This document shows, piece by piece, positions 16,972 to 27,000 of a stretch of 64,000 bases of DNA; the first letter of the stretch is position 1, and each line of letters opens with the position of its first letter. The stretch is from CAVRUZ01 sp963724495 (GTDB taxonomy: Bacteria; Actinomycetota; Actinomycetes; Propionibacteriales; DAIQRJ01): assembly GCA_963724495.1 (NCBI GenBank), contig CAVRUZ010000001.1:1-64000 (forward strand), given 5' to 3'. The position numbers were made by a program, and so were the translations under genes. The notes beneath the pieces are model-generated. The model was not told the DNA's origin. It searched no databases and was given only the letters and a program-made list of their open reading frames with translations.

Positions 16972-17412
16972 GTGGCGACTCTGCAAGACCCTCATGAGCA
17001 GCCGGTCAACACGGTCGCGATGCTCGGGCGTGCCTACAGCCTGCTCGGCTTTCAGATCGTCGACGGCGTGGTGGGTGCGGGGTTCCCGCAGAAGCCATCG
17101 CACTCGGCAGTGTTCGCCCAGATAGACCCGGAAGGGAGTCGGCTCACTGACCTTGCTCGCGGGGCGAATGTGTCGCCCCAGGCGATGGGGGAGTTGGTCG
17201 ATGAACTGCAAGAGCTGGGATACGTCGAACGACGACCAGATCCGACGGACCGGCGAGCGAAGCTGATCGCTCTCACACAGCGCGGTCAGGACTGCATCGC
17301 GGCTGGCATCGCGACGATCCAGGGCATCGAGGAGCGAATCGACCAGATCCTCGGTCAACGTGGGCACGCACAGCTCAGGCGACTCCTGAACGCCCTCCTC
17401 GAGGCCGGCTGA
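16972..17412 (+). CDS. MarR family transcriptional regulator
   Basis: 146-residue winged-helix regulator. The recognition region reads LTDLARGANVSPQAMGELVDELQELG, followed by the wing YVERRPDPTDRRAKLIALT, which has the DxRxxxxxLT signature of the family. Start is GTG 16972 with GAGG just upstream, inside or beside the candidate operator. It is divergent from the hemerythrin-like gene, its most likely target. The signal is unknown; oxidative or nitrosative stress would suit hemerythrin but is inference. Confidence 0.85.
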   Translation: MATLQDPHEQPVNTVAMLGRAYSLLGFQIVDGVVGAGFPQKPSHSAVFAQIDPEGSRLTDLARGANVSPQAMGELVDELQELGYVERRPDPTDRRAKLIALTQRGQDCIAAGIATIQGIEERIDQILGQRGHAQLRRLLNALLEAG

Positions 17413-17466
17413 TGTGCGTGCTTCAGAGCGACATCCTGGGACGGACGACTGCGATCACCGCGGCGC

Positions 17467-18352
17467 TCACGACAGGTGACTGGCGTGCTCCTCGCCGCGC
17501 TGCTCCTGCTCGAGCGTCGCCGCCCAGCTCGCGAGGACCTGCAGCGCGTCCTGCGTCGGGGATCCGGACTCGGCCGTGTAGACGAGCAAGGTGAGTCCCG
17601 GGTCGGATGCCGGCTCCAGGGCTTCGTACGTCAGCTCCAACTCGCCGACGACCGGGTGTCGCAGCTTCTTGAACCCCGTGCGGTGGAAGAGCACGTTGTG
17701 GGTCGCCCACATCGTGCGGAAGTCCTCGCTGCGGGTCGAGAGCTCGCCCACGAGATCGGTCAGCTCGCGGTCGTAGGGGTTGCGGCCCGCTTCGGCACGC
17801 AGCACGGCCACCATGTCACTGGCTGTGCGCTCCCAGGCGCCGTAGAACTCCCGGGCGGCGGGGTCGAGGAACGTGAACCGGGCGGTGTTGGCCGGCTGAG
17901 CCTCGCTGGCAAGAACCGGTGCGTAGAGGGCTCGCCCCAGGGTGTTCGCGGCGACGACGTCAGCCCGGCCGTTGCGCACCCATGCCGGCGCATCGATCGC
18001 GTCGAGCACCCGTTGCAGGCCTGGCCGCACTCCCTTCGCCACGGAACGGCGGCGGGCCCTGCGGCCAGCGTTGGCGGCGCGGGCCAGGTCGAACAGGTGG
18101 GCGCTCTCCGCCTCGTCGAGCTGCAGCGCACGGATCAACGCCTCGATGACACTGTCGGAGGCGCCCGGTGAGGTCGCCACGTTCAAGGCGCGTGTAGTAG
18201 TCGACGCTGACCCCGGCGAGCATGGCGACTTCCTCCCGACGGAGGCCGGGGACGCGCCTCTTCCCGCCGTAAGCCGGGAGCCCGGCCTGCTGCGGGGTGA
18301 TCCGTCCCCTGCGAGTGGCCAGGAAGTCGCGGATCTCGGTGCGGTTGTCCAC
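17467..18352 (-). pseudogene. XRE/MmyB-type transcriptional regulator, frameshifted
   Basis: The first frame (GTG 18352) encodes an XRE helix-turn-helix, VPGLRREEVAMLAGVSVDYYTRLERG. The rest, beginning ASDSVIEALIRALQLDEAE, lies in the next frame and continues into an MmyB-like ligand-binding domain with GRALYAPVLASE and a WATHNVLFHRTGFKKLRHP segment. Taking one C from 18164-18166 joins them as ERGDLTGASDSVIEA, the normal family sequence. Such proteins sense unknown ligands, possibly fatty acids. The neighbours do not indicate a clear target. Confidence 0.83.
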
Positions 18353-18477
18353 CGCTGGAGCCTACGAGTGCACTCGTGGCGATGGGAGGACCTGCCAATG
18401 CCTGCCTTGACTGGCCCTGTCGCTGCAAGCCTCGAGGCGGTTGGCTAGGAGGCCATCGAGCGAAGGGACCAGTCGCC

Positions 18478-18852
18478 ATGCCAGGTTGGACCGAGCAAGA
18501 ACTGACGACGATCGGCGAGGCGGAAGAGCTGCGGATCTCCTCGCATCGTCCCGACGGCACGCTGCGGCCCTCGGTCATCATCTGGGTGGTCCGCATCGGC
18601 GACAACCTCTACGTGCGTTCCGCCTATGGAGCGAAGAACCCGTGGTACGCGAGGGCGCGCAAGAGCGGATCGGGTCGCATCACCAGCGGCGGGATCGAGC
18701 GTGATGTCACGTTCGAGGACGCGACAGATTCGCCCGAGGCGATCGACGCGGCCTACCACACCAAGTACGACCGGCACGGCCCGCGCATTGTTGGGACCGT
18801 CGTCGGCGAGAAGGTTGCAGCGCTCACGATCAGGCTCGTACCGACTGACTGA
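18478..18852 (+). CDS. DUF2255 family protein
   Basis: 124-residue protein with the pattern of the DUF2255 family: an acidic N-terminal segment, RPSVIIWVVRIGDNLYVRSAYG and a WYARARKSGSGRI stretch like the split-barrel flavin/F420-type proteins. GAAGGGA nine bases before ATG 18478 supports this start. No catalytic residues are known for the family. It is monocistronic, 113 bases before the aldo/keto reductase. Confidence 0.75.
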   Translation: MPGWTEQELTTIGEAEELRISSHRPDGTLRPSVIIWVVRIGDNLYVRSAYGAKNPWYARARKSGSGRITSGGIERDVTFEDATDSPEAIDAAYHTKYDRHGPRIVGTVVGEKVAALTIRLVPTD

Positions 18853-18965
18853 GCGTCAGGGGACCAGCTGAGGCAGGTAATGGCAGGGCCTCCCAGCCGC
18901 TCGTATCCCCTCGTAGCGTCGGGCGCGGACAAGCGAAACCCGCAGCCACGCTGGAAAGGATCACC

Positions 18966-19934
18966 ATGGAGTACACCCGACTCGGCTCGTCTGGGCTGCG
19001 TGTCAGCCGCATCTCGTTGGGATGCATGAGCTTCGGCGACACGTCTCGAGGTTTCAACGACTGGGCTCTTGGCGACGAGGAGGCCGCGCCCCTGTTCCAG
19101 CAGGCTGTCGAGCTGGGTATCACTTTCTGGGACACCGCCAACGTCTACGGCATCGGGAGCTCGGAGGAGATCGTCGGACGGGCTATCGGCAAGTTCAGCC
19201 GGCGCGAGGACATCGTGCTGGCCACCAAGGTGAATTTCAAGATGCACGACGGGCCAGGTGGATCGGGGCTCTCCCGCAAGGCCGTGATGGAGCAGATCGA
19301 TGCTTCGCTGACCAGGTTGGGCACCGACTACGTCGACCTGTATCAGATCCACCGCTTCGACCCGGAGACGCCGATCGAGGAGACCATGGAGGCTCTGCAC
19401 GACGTCGTCAAGGCGGGCAAGGCTCGCTACCTCGGTGCGTCGTCCATGTGGGCTTGGCAATTCGCGAAGATGCAGCACACGGCCGACCTGCACGGCTGGA
19501 CCCGGTTCGTGTCGATGCAGAACCAGTACAACCTGATGCAGCGTGAGGAGGAGCGGGAGATGTTCGGCCTGCTCGCCGACCAAGGCGTCGGCAGCATCCC
19601 CTACAGCCCGCTTGCCAAGGGGCGCGTGGCCAGGCCGTGGGGCGAACGGACCCACCGCATGGACAACGACCCCGTCGGCCGCAGGTTCGACGACGACAGC
19701 GACCGGCCGATCGTCGATGCCGTCAAGCAGGTGGCCGAAGCCCGTGGGATCCCGATGGCCCAGGTCGCATTGGCCTGGGTGCTCAAGAACCCCGTCGTCA
19801 GCGCACCCATCGTCGGCCCCACCAAGGAACACCACCTGCCCGATGCCGTTGCAGCGTTGGACGTCCACCTCACCGACGAGGAAGTGCGCCAACTGGAGGA
19901 GCCCTATCTCCCGCACCTGCCGACGGGGTTCTGA
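18966..19934 (+). CDS. Aldo/keto reductase
   Basis: NADPH-dependent (beta/alpha)8 oxidoreductase of 322 residues. The catalytic tetrad is visible: Asp56 (FWDTAN), Tyr61 (VYGIGSSE), Lys88 (ATKVNF) and His129 (YQIHRFD). An AAAGGA five bases before the ATG sets the start. Length and motifs fit the YghZ/Tas-like branch. The substrate is unknown. It converges with the NERD-helicase gene over a long palindrome. Confidence 0.88.
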   Translation: MEYTRLGSSGLRVSRISLGCMSFGDTSRGFNDWALGDEEAAPLFQQAVELGITFWDTANVYGIGSSEEIVGRAIGKFSRREDIVLATKVNFKMHDGPGGSGLSRKAVMEQIDASLTRLGTDYVDLYQIHRFDPETPIEETMEALHDVVKAGKARYLGASSMWAWQFAKMQHTADLHGWTRFVSMQNQYNLMQREEEREMFGLLADQGVGSIPYSPLAKGRVARPWGERTHRMDNDPVGRRFDDDSDRPIVDAVKQVAEARGIPMAQVALAWVLKNPVVSAPIVGPTKEHHLPDAVAALDVHLTDEEVRQLEEPYLPHLPTGF

Positions 19935-19967
19935 GGAGGGGCCTCCGCGGATCTTGGGCGGCCTGAG

Positions 19968-20044
19968 CCGCTGAAACGTGCCACTCAACGGGCCAGTCGG
20001 CCGTTGGCGGGCCGATTCGCGATTGAGCGTCACCTTTTCAGCGG
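19968..20044. repeat. Palindromic intergenic element A
   Basis: Ends are CCGCTGAAA and TTTCAGCGG. Inside, GTG pairs with CAC and CTCAA with TTGAG, giving an interrupted 77-base hairpin. The right end overlaps the helicase stop codon. Element C at 49754-49833 has the same ends and inner pairs, and element B at 21716-21790 shares CTGAAA-CGTG. It may be a REP-like repeat serving as a two-way terminator. Confidence 0.75.
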
Positions 20045-21715
20045 GTCAGCCGCTGCATGACCCCTTCGCCACCGGCCGAGCGGATCACGTCGGGGTCTCC
20101 GCAGACGACCATGAGGTCACGCGCCCGGCTCAGTCCGACATAGAGCTTCTCCCTTGCCCGCTCGTTCCCTCGCCCGAAGCCGTTGATCGCCAGTACGACA
20201 GCCGGGCGCTCCAAACCCTTGAACCCGAGCACGTGGCCGTAGAACACGTCATCCCCAGCCCAGTACGAGTCCCAGTACGCGTCCTGACCGTGCGCCTGCC
20301 GCTCGACCTGAACGGGATGCCGGGACCCGGTGGTCAGGAGTGCGACGTGCTCGTGAAGCCAGCCGTCTTCCAGGAGTGACTCCACCACGTCATCCGCCTC
20401 GTGAACGGCCTCTGTCGAGGCGCAGGGAATGAAGCGCACCGGAGCACCATGTCCGCCGCGCAGGTGCATCTGCTCGGTAGTGAGGCTGCTGAAGGTCTGC
20501 GCGATGGGCTGGGTGTTGCGGAGGTTCTCGTCGAGGGTGATCGGTGCCAACTCCACGGATGACCTGCCCTGCCTAGCGAAGACCCGCTGGCCCTCATCGG
20601 TGAACACGAACATCCGGCCGTGCTCCCGGTCCTTGAGGCCCTGGATCAGCGTCGGCCACCAGGCCTCTGCGAAGTCCTGACCCTCGTCGACGACGAAGGC
20701 GTCGTAACGCTTGCTCTCCGGCAGGTCTTGAGCGAGCCGTCCCATCTCGTCGGGCAGGCGCTTCTCCCAGTAGTCGCTGTCGTCGTCGGATCCAGGTTGT
20801 GCTCCCCACGCCATCCCGAGGGAGTGGAACTCCCCGACGTAGGCCGGCCGTTCATCGGACGGGAGCAGGGCGACACGTCGGCGTAGGTAGGCCGAGAGTC
20901 CACGCGAGTAACAGATCAGTCCGACTCGCTGACCGGCGCGAGCTAGTCGGCGCGCCTGCTCGACCGCGAGCCAGGTCTTGCCTGAGCCGGCGCCGCCACG
21001 CACTTCGACGCGTGGGATCGACCGGATCAGATCGAGAACCCTCGCCTGACGTCTGGTGAGGAGTTCACACTCGGCATCTCGCGTGGCTGCCAGGTCGACC
21101 GTCGTTCGCTGCGACACGGGTCGTCCGGTGAGGATCTCGAGGAGGTCATCGACATCACGCTTGCTGGCAAGAGGAATCTGGAGAGTCCTGCGTCTGCAGG
21201 ACATCACGGACGGCAGCCGCGAGACCGTCGAGCTGGGTCCGATCGGCCACCATCCATCGAGGGCAGTCGGTCGGGTTGACGTCGTCGGCGACGGTGCTCG
21301 TCGGCAGCACGACGAGGCGCCCGTAGCGCATCCGGCGGTTGTGCCAACGCGGATCCCTGTTGAGGTGGTCGCGCAGCGCGTACATGGCGAGGCGGGCCTG
21401 ACGTGCCGGGTTGATGGCGATGTTCCTCGCCGCGCCACCGGTCTGTCGCCAGGTCTGGCCGTCATATGTGACGCTGCCGCCCTTGACCTCGAGAACGGCG
21501 ATGCCCGCATCTGGGAGAGCGACGACTAGGTCGGCTTCGAGATCGCCCTTGCGGTTCGTGAATGTCAGATTCGCGAGCAGCGCCGCATCGTCAGGGAGCT
21601 GGTCCACCAGCACGTCCCAGACATCCCGCTCGGTGAAGTGCTCGAACTCAGGCGCTGCCGGAAAGCACCTAGGCGCCATGTCGTGCCCCCTGACACCATC
21701 CCAGCTCGCAGCCAA
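20038..21715 (-). pseudogene. NERD-domain nuclease / UvrD-like helicase, frameshifted
   Basis: The first ~180 residues form a NERD nuclease-related domain (DLEADLVVALPDAGIAVLEVKGG, with the Asp and Glu-x-Lys of the PD-(D/E)xK fold). The following ~380 residues are a superfamily 1 helicase with Walker A GGAGSGKTW, DEGQDF, and the C-terminal GLERPAVVLAING and YVGLSRARDLMVV motifs. The frame changes once, between 21181 and 21200, at the domain boundary. Start is ATG 21715 or, more likely, 21679. Such proteins act on DNA in repair or defence. The gene is bracketed by palindromes A and B. Confidence 0.82.
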
Positions 21716-21790
21716 CCTGAAAACGTGCGGCTAGTGGGCTCCTTCGCCCTGTCGACAGGGCGCATTGGCGCACTAGCCACACGTTTCAGG
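21716..21790. repeat. Palindromic intergenic element B
   Basis: CCTGAAAACGTG and GGCTAGTG pair with CACTAGCC and CACGTTTCAGG. The loop region contains the 18-base perfect palindrome CGCCCTGTCGACAGGGCG at 21745-21762. It lies between the flavin oxidase stop and the helicase start, both on the minus strand, so it can terminate the oxidase transcript. The ends relate it to elements A and C. Confidence 0.78.
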
Positions 21791-21809
21791 GATGCCTCCG
21801 CATAACTCC

Positions 21810-23192
21810 CTAACGCTGGGGCTTGATGTTCTGGTTGACGCGGAACAGGTTGTCCGGGTCGTAGTGCTGCTTGATCTGGGCCAGCCGCGGGTAGTTGTCC
21901 CTGTAGCTGGCCTTCACGCGGTCTTCGCCCTCGTCCATCATCATGTTCACGTAGGCGCCGCCCGCGGAGTACGGGTGCAGGGCCTCGAAGTAGTCGATCG
22001 ACCACTTCTTGACTGCCTCGGCGTCGGACGGTTCTGCCCCGACGCCCGCGAATACCGAACCCCAGTTGGCGTCGCGGTACGCCCACGCCGTGTCTGCGGA
22101 GCCGACGTCATGTGCGGCGCCGTCGATCGGATACATGTGCATCGTGCACTGGAAGGTCGGGAGATCCGAGCCGTACTGCTGGTGGATGTCGATCGCGGCG
22201 TCGGGGATCTCGTTGACGAAGTCGGCCCGCCAATACCACTGCTGGCCCTTGGGGTAGAGCCCGTCGAACGCCCCTTGCATCGCCGAGTGCGGCATTGCTG
22301 CCACACCGTGCATCAGCGGTTCGGGGACGTTGTCGAGCATCGGGGCCATGGCGGCCTTGGCGCCGTCCTCGTCGCCGAGGTAGTTCCACACCACGCCGCA
22401 TACGGGACGCAGGTGCAACTCCTCCGGGAACGGCGGTGCCGGCGGCACCTGCCCGTACATGAAGAAGCCGTTCAGCTCCCGTGGCGCCTGACCGATGAAG
22501 TCGCGGTAGGCCTTGAAGACCTCGTCACCCTGGTCGACCGCCCAGAAGGTGGGTCCGGCGAGGAACTTCGAGACGTCGTTCAGCTTGAACGTGAACGAGG
22601 TGACCACGCCGAAGTTGCCGCCACCACCGCGAATGGCCCAGAAGAGGTCTGGCTCCTCGTCGGCACTGGCCCGGACCTTCCGCCCGTCGGCCAGGGTGAC
22701 GTCCGCGCCCAGCAGGTTGTCGATGGTCAGTCCGTAGGCACGGGTGAGGTGGCCGAGCCCGCCCCCGAGCGTCAGCCCGCCGACCCCGGTGGTCGAGATG
22801 ATCCCGCTGGGGACCGCCATCCCGTACTCGCCGGTGGCCTTGTCGACCTGACCCCAGGTGCAGCCGCCACCGACCGTCACCTTGCGGCCTGACGGGTCGA
22901 CCTCGATCGAGTTCATGGCCGAGAGGTCGAGGACGACGCCGTCGTCACAGGTCCCGAGTCCGCCTCCGTTGTGCCCGCCGCCACGAATGGCCAGCAGGAG
23001 TCCATTGCGGCGCGCACTGTTCACAACCAGAGCGACGTCGTCCTCAGTGCGGGGTCGTGCGATCAAGGACGGCGACTTGTCGATCATCGCGTTGTAGACA
23101 CGTCTAGCCGCCTCGTACTCCGGATAGCCGGGGCGGATCAAGTCACCGGAGAAGTCCTCCAGTTCGGACTCGATGGTGCCAGTGCTGGTCAT
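21810..23192 (-). CDS. FAD-binding oxidoreductase, berberine-bridge-enzyme type
   Basis: 460-residue PCMH-type flavoprotein. The covalent FAD site RGGGHNGGG has His74. The second site common in bicovalent enzymes is Ser in SGIISTTGVGGLTLGGG, so a single histidyl-flavin link is likely. The C-terminal BBE segment YRDNYPRLAQIKQHYDPDNLFRVNQNI is complete. Substrates of bacterial members include sugars and secondary metabolites; none is indicated here. A GAAGGAGAAC block precedes the start. There is no signal peptide. Confidence 0.87.
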   Translation of the reverse strand: MTSTGTIESELEDFSGDLIRPGYPEYEAARRVYNAMIDKSPSLIARPRTEDDVALVVNSARRNGLLLAIRGGGHNGGGLGTCDDGVVLDLSAMNSIEVDPSGRKVTVGGGCTWGQVDKATGEYGMAVPSGIISTTGVGGLTLGGGLGHLTRAYGLTIDNLLGADVTLADGRKVRASADEEPDLFWAIRGGGGNFGVVTSFTFKLNDVSKFLAGPTFWAVDQGDEVFKAYRDFIGQAPRELNGFFMYGQVPPAPPFPEELHLRPVCGVVWNYLGDEDGAKAAMAPMLDNVPEPLMHGVAAMPHSAMQGAFDGLYPKGQQWYWRADFVNEIPDAAIDIHQQYGSDLPTFQCTMHMYPIDGAAHDVGSADTAWAYRDANWGSVFAGVGAEPSDAEAVKKWSIDYFEALHPYSAGGAYVNMMMDEGEDRVKASYRDNYPRLAQIKQHYDPDNLFRVNQNIKPQR

Positions 23193-23382
23193 TCACGTTC
23201 TCCTTCCGCCACGCTGCGGAGCGAACCGCCCGCTTCAGGAGGTCAAGGTAAACCTGACGGTGCGCGACACGCCGGGCTGAACGGGACCAAATCTGCCCAA
23301 TATCGGGTGGATTCACGGTGTCCAGGCGGTCAACGGCGGAAATCTTGCCGTGCACGTGCGGCCCTCGGGCGATTTGTCCGAG

Positions 23383-23931
23383 TCAGCCCGTCAGCACCCG
23401 AAGGTCGGGCCAGGCGTAGACCCGCTCGGACAACAGGTGGCCGTCCTCGTCGAATAGGCGCTCGCCGACGTCGGTTCCTCCCATCGCCTCGTAGAAGCCA
23501 CGGGCCGGCTCGTTGGTCGTCAGCACCGCGATGTTCAGCTTCGTGAACCCGAACTCGCTCAACCTGTCTGCCGCTGCCTTCAGCAGCTGCCGGCCGACAC
23601 CCTTGCCCTGCATCTGCGGGTGCACGTACAAGGCAGCGATGTCCGCCACGTCCTCCGACGCACCCTCGTCGGCCGGGAGTCCGTAGATGATGCCGACGAG
23701 GTTCTCGTCGTCATCGACCGCGATCAGGTAGACCTCGCGTGAACCTGGAGTCTCGTCGCGTTCCAGCAGATTGCGTTTCCAGGCTCCGGCCGACATCTCC
23801 GGCGTCCACTCGTCGCGCCGCTTCTGCCACGCTTCCTCGGGCATCTGGCCGCGATGGCCGGCCAGCCACGCCTCCACCATCACGCGACCCATCGCGGGGG
23901 TGTCGGACACCTGCGCTTCGCGAACTCTCAT
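23383..23931 (-). CDS. GNAT family N-acetyltransferase
   Basis: 182 residues from ATG 23931. The acetyl-CoA loop is VHPQMQGKGVGRQLLKAA (the Q/RxxGxG/A motif), followed by the beta5 strand KLNIAVLTTNEPARGFYEAMG typical of the fold. Upstream in-frame ATGs exist to 24060, but homologous sequence begins at MRVREAQ. It is divergent from recC, with about 120 bases between them holding both promoters. The substrate is unknown. Confidence 0.83.
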   Translation of the reverse strand: MRVREAQVSDTPAMGRVMVEAWLAGHRGQMPEEAWQKRRDEWTPEMSAGAWKRNLLERDETPGSREVYLIAVDDDENLVGIIYGLPADEGASEDVADIAALYVHPQMQGKGVGRQLLKAAADRLSEFGFTKLNIAVLTTNEPARGFYEAMGGTDVGERLFDEDGHLLSERVYAWPDLRVLTG

Positions 23932-24052
23932 CGATGGGATCCTCCGTTGCACGGGTTGTCGGGACATTCGCATATCGGCATCGGGAAGACGAACGTCGGA
24001 AGCATGCGACATCCTGTGCAGGCAGAGACCACGGGGGAGGCAGCCACCGATC

Positions 24053-27000
24053 GTGCTCATCGTTCACCGTGCCGCCGGCGGCGCCGCTCTGGCACGCGCA
24101 CTCGCCGACGTCCTCGCGACTCCGCTCGGCGATCCGTTCGCCAGCGAGGTCGTGGCGGTGCCGGCACAAGGTGTCGAACGCTGGCTGGCACAACGGCTCT
24201 CGCACGTGCTGGGTGCACACAACGGTGACGGCGTCTGCGCCAACGTGGTGTTTCCCTCGCCTGCCTCGATGCTGGACGACGCCCTTCAGTCCGTCTCCGC
24301 AGAGCATGCCGAGACCGTGGAGCGGTGGGCGGCGAAGCGGTCCGTCTGGCCGCTGGTCGACGTCATCGACGCCAGCCTTCCGTCCGAGGCGTGGTGTCGG
24401 CCGCTCGCGCAGCACCTCGGCAGCGGCGCCGACGACAAGGGCCGGCGGATGGCGGTGGCGGGTCGGCTGGCGCGGCTGTTCGAGGACTACGGGCAGTCGC
24501 GTCCGGACATGCTCAGAGCCTGGGCAGCTGGTCGCGACGAGGTCGGTGACGGTCAGCCACTTGCCGACGACCTGCGTTGGCAGGCCGAACTGTGGCGTCG
24601 CCTGCGCGACAGTCTCGGCACGCCCTCTCCCGCGGAGCAGCTCGCCGACGCCTGCGCGCGTCTGCGAGAGGAACCCGGGCTGAGTCAGCTGCCCGGACGG
24701 CTCTCGGTCTTCGGCGCGAGCAGGCTGTCGCCGGCGCGGCTCACCGTTCTTGCAGCACTGGCTGCCCATCGCGACGTGCATGTGTGGCTGCACCACGCCT
24801 CACCTGTCCTGTGGGAGAAAGTGCAACAGAGCAAGCCCGTTCTGCGCCGCCGCGACGACGAAACCGCAGGCGTCCTGACCAACCCGCTACTCACGTCGCT
24901 CTCTCGCGACATCCTCGAACTCCAGCAGCTGGTTGCGCGGTGTGCCCCGGAGAGCACCACCGTCCTGCACGAGTCCGAGCCTCAACAAGACACGTTGCTC
25001 GGCTGGCTCAAGCAGGACCTGGCCGACGACGCCATCTCTCAGCTCGCGCGGCCTCTCGACGAGAACGATCGCTCGGTCCAGGTGCACGCCACCCATGGCC
25101 GCACCCGCCAGGTCGAGGTGCTCCGCGAGGTGATCGTCGGGTTGCTCGCGGACGATCCGACCCTCGAACCACGCGACATCGTCGTCATGTGCCCCGACGT
25201 CGAGACCTTCGCCCCGATCGTGGCCGCGACCTTCTCCCTCGGTGCCGAAGAGGACGCGGCACATCCCGCAGCCCGACTGCGTGTCCGACTGGCTGACCGG
25301 GCTCTGCGGCAGACCAACGGCCTTCTGTCCGTGCTCGCCCAGCTCCTCGAACTCGGGGCCGCGCGGATCACTGCCTCGCAGGTGCTCGACCTGGCGGCTA
25401 CCCCGGCCGTCCGGCTGCGGTTCCGCTTCGACGACGACGAGCTCGAACGCCTCCGTGACTGGACCGTCGGCACCGGCGTCCGCTGGGGACTGGACAGCGC
25501 TCACCGCAGCACCTGGGGATTGGGTGCTGTCGCACAAGGAACCTGGCGGGCCGGTCTCGACAAGCTCCTGCTCGGGGCGGCGATGGAAGGCACGTTGGCC
25601 GCCTACGGCGACGTCGTCCCGCTGGACGACATCGACAGCTCCGACATCGACCTCGCCGGCAGGTTCGCCGAACTGGTCGACCGGCTGGCAGCGGCGCAGT
25701 CATTGATGGCCGAGCGGCACAGCCCTGAGGGCTGGATGAGTGGGCTGGAGGCCGCCGTTCTGGGCCTTGCCACCACGACGCGCGACACGGCCTGGCAGCA
25801 CATCCAGCTCCGAGGCGAACTCGCCGACATCACCGAGGCCGCGACCGGGAGCCCTGCACAGCTCGGGCTGTCGGATGTGCGGTCACTGCTGGACAGCGTC
25901 CTCGCCGGTCGCCCCACCAGATCGAGCTTCCGTACCGGCACGCTCACGGTGTGCACGCTGGTGCCGATGCGATCCGTGCCCCACCGCGTGGTCTGCCTGC
26001 TGGGCCTGGACGACGGCGTCTTTCCGCGGCAGAGCATCCGCGACGGCGACGACGTACTCGCCCGCGATCCATGGGTGGGCGAGCGCGACCCCCGCAGCGA
26101 GGACCGGCAGTTGCTGCTCGATGCCATCTCAGCTGCGGAAGAGCGACTGGTCATCACCTACACCGGCTCCGACGAGCGCACGGGCGCCGATGTACCGCCC
26201 GCCGTACCCCTGGGTGAGCTGCTCGACGCCCTCGACCGGACCGCAACGGCCTCAGACAGGCGTCGGGTCCGCGACGTCGTCACGGTCCGCCATCCGTTGC
26301 AGCCCTTCGACGCTCGCAACTTCCAGCGCGGTTCCATCCGCCCGGCGGCTCCCTTCAGCTTCGATCAGCTGGCCTTTGCCGGAGCGGTCGCAGCTGTGGG
26401 GCCAGGCACCGAGCCAGGCCCGTTCCTCGCGGGACCATTGCCCGCGCGGCCGCCCGGACCCATCCAGCTGATCGACCTGCACCGACTGATCGCCCACCCT
26501 GCAAGGGGATTCCTCCGTCAGCGACTCCAGGTCGCCGAGACGCGCGGCGAGGACGAACCGGCCGACTCCTTGCCGGTGGAGCTGGACAGCCTGGAGCAGT
26601 GGGCCGTCGGTGAGCGGGTGCTCAGTGAGCGGCTCGCCGGCCTCGAGCCGGCCGCCTGCCGCTCGCTCGAAGAAGCCCGCGGAACGCTTCCGCCGGGCAA
26701 GCTCGGCGCGGCGTCTCTGCTCAGGGTGGGCCGTTCGGTCGAGGCGCTCGTGCAGGCGACGCTCCTGGACCGCGCGGTCGAACCCACGGGCCAGGACGTC
26801 GACATCAACCTGCCCGACGGCACCCGGCTCACCGGCACGGTCGACGGGGTGCGCGGGGACGTCATCTTCAGCATCACCTATTCACGGCTCGCACCCAGGC
26901 ATCGGCTGAGGGCATGGGTCGACCTGGTTGCGCTGTCGGTGGCGCAGCCTGGTCGTGCGTGGCGCGCGGTCGCCGTCGGGCGCGATGGACGAGGAACACA

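Noticed and set aside
18753..20033. A 426-codon minus-strand frame opposite the aldo/keto reductase
   Set aside because: Shadow frame; the reductase has its full catalytic tetrad on the + strand.
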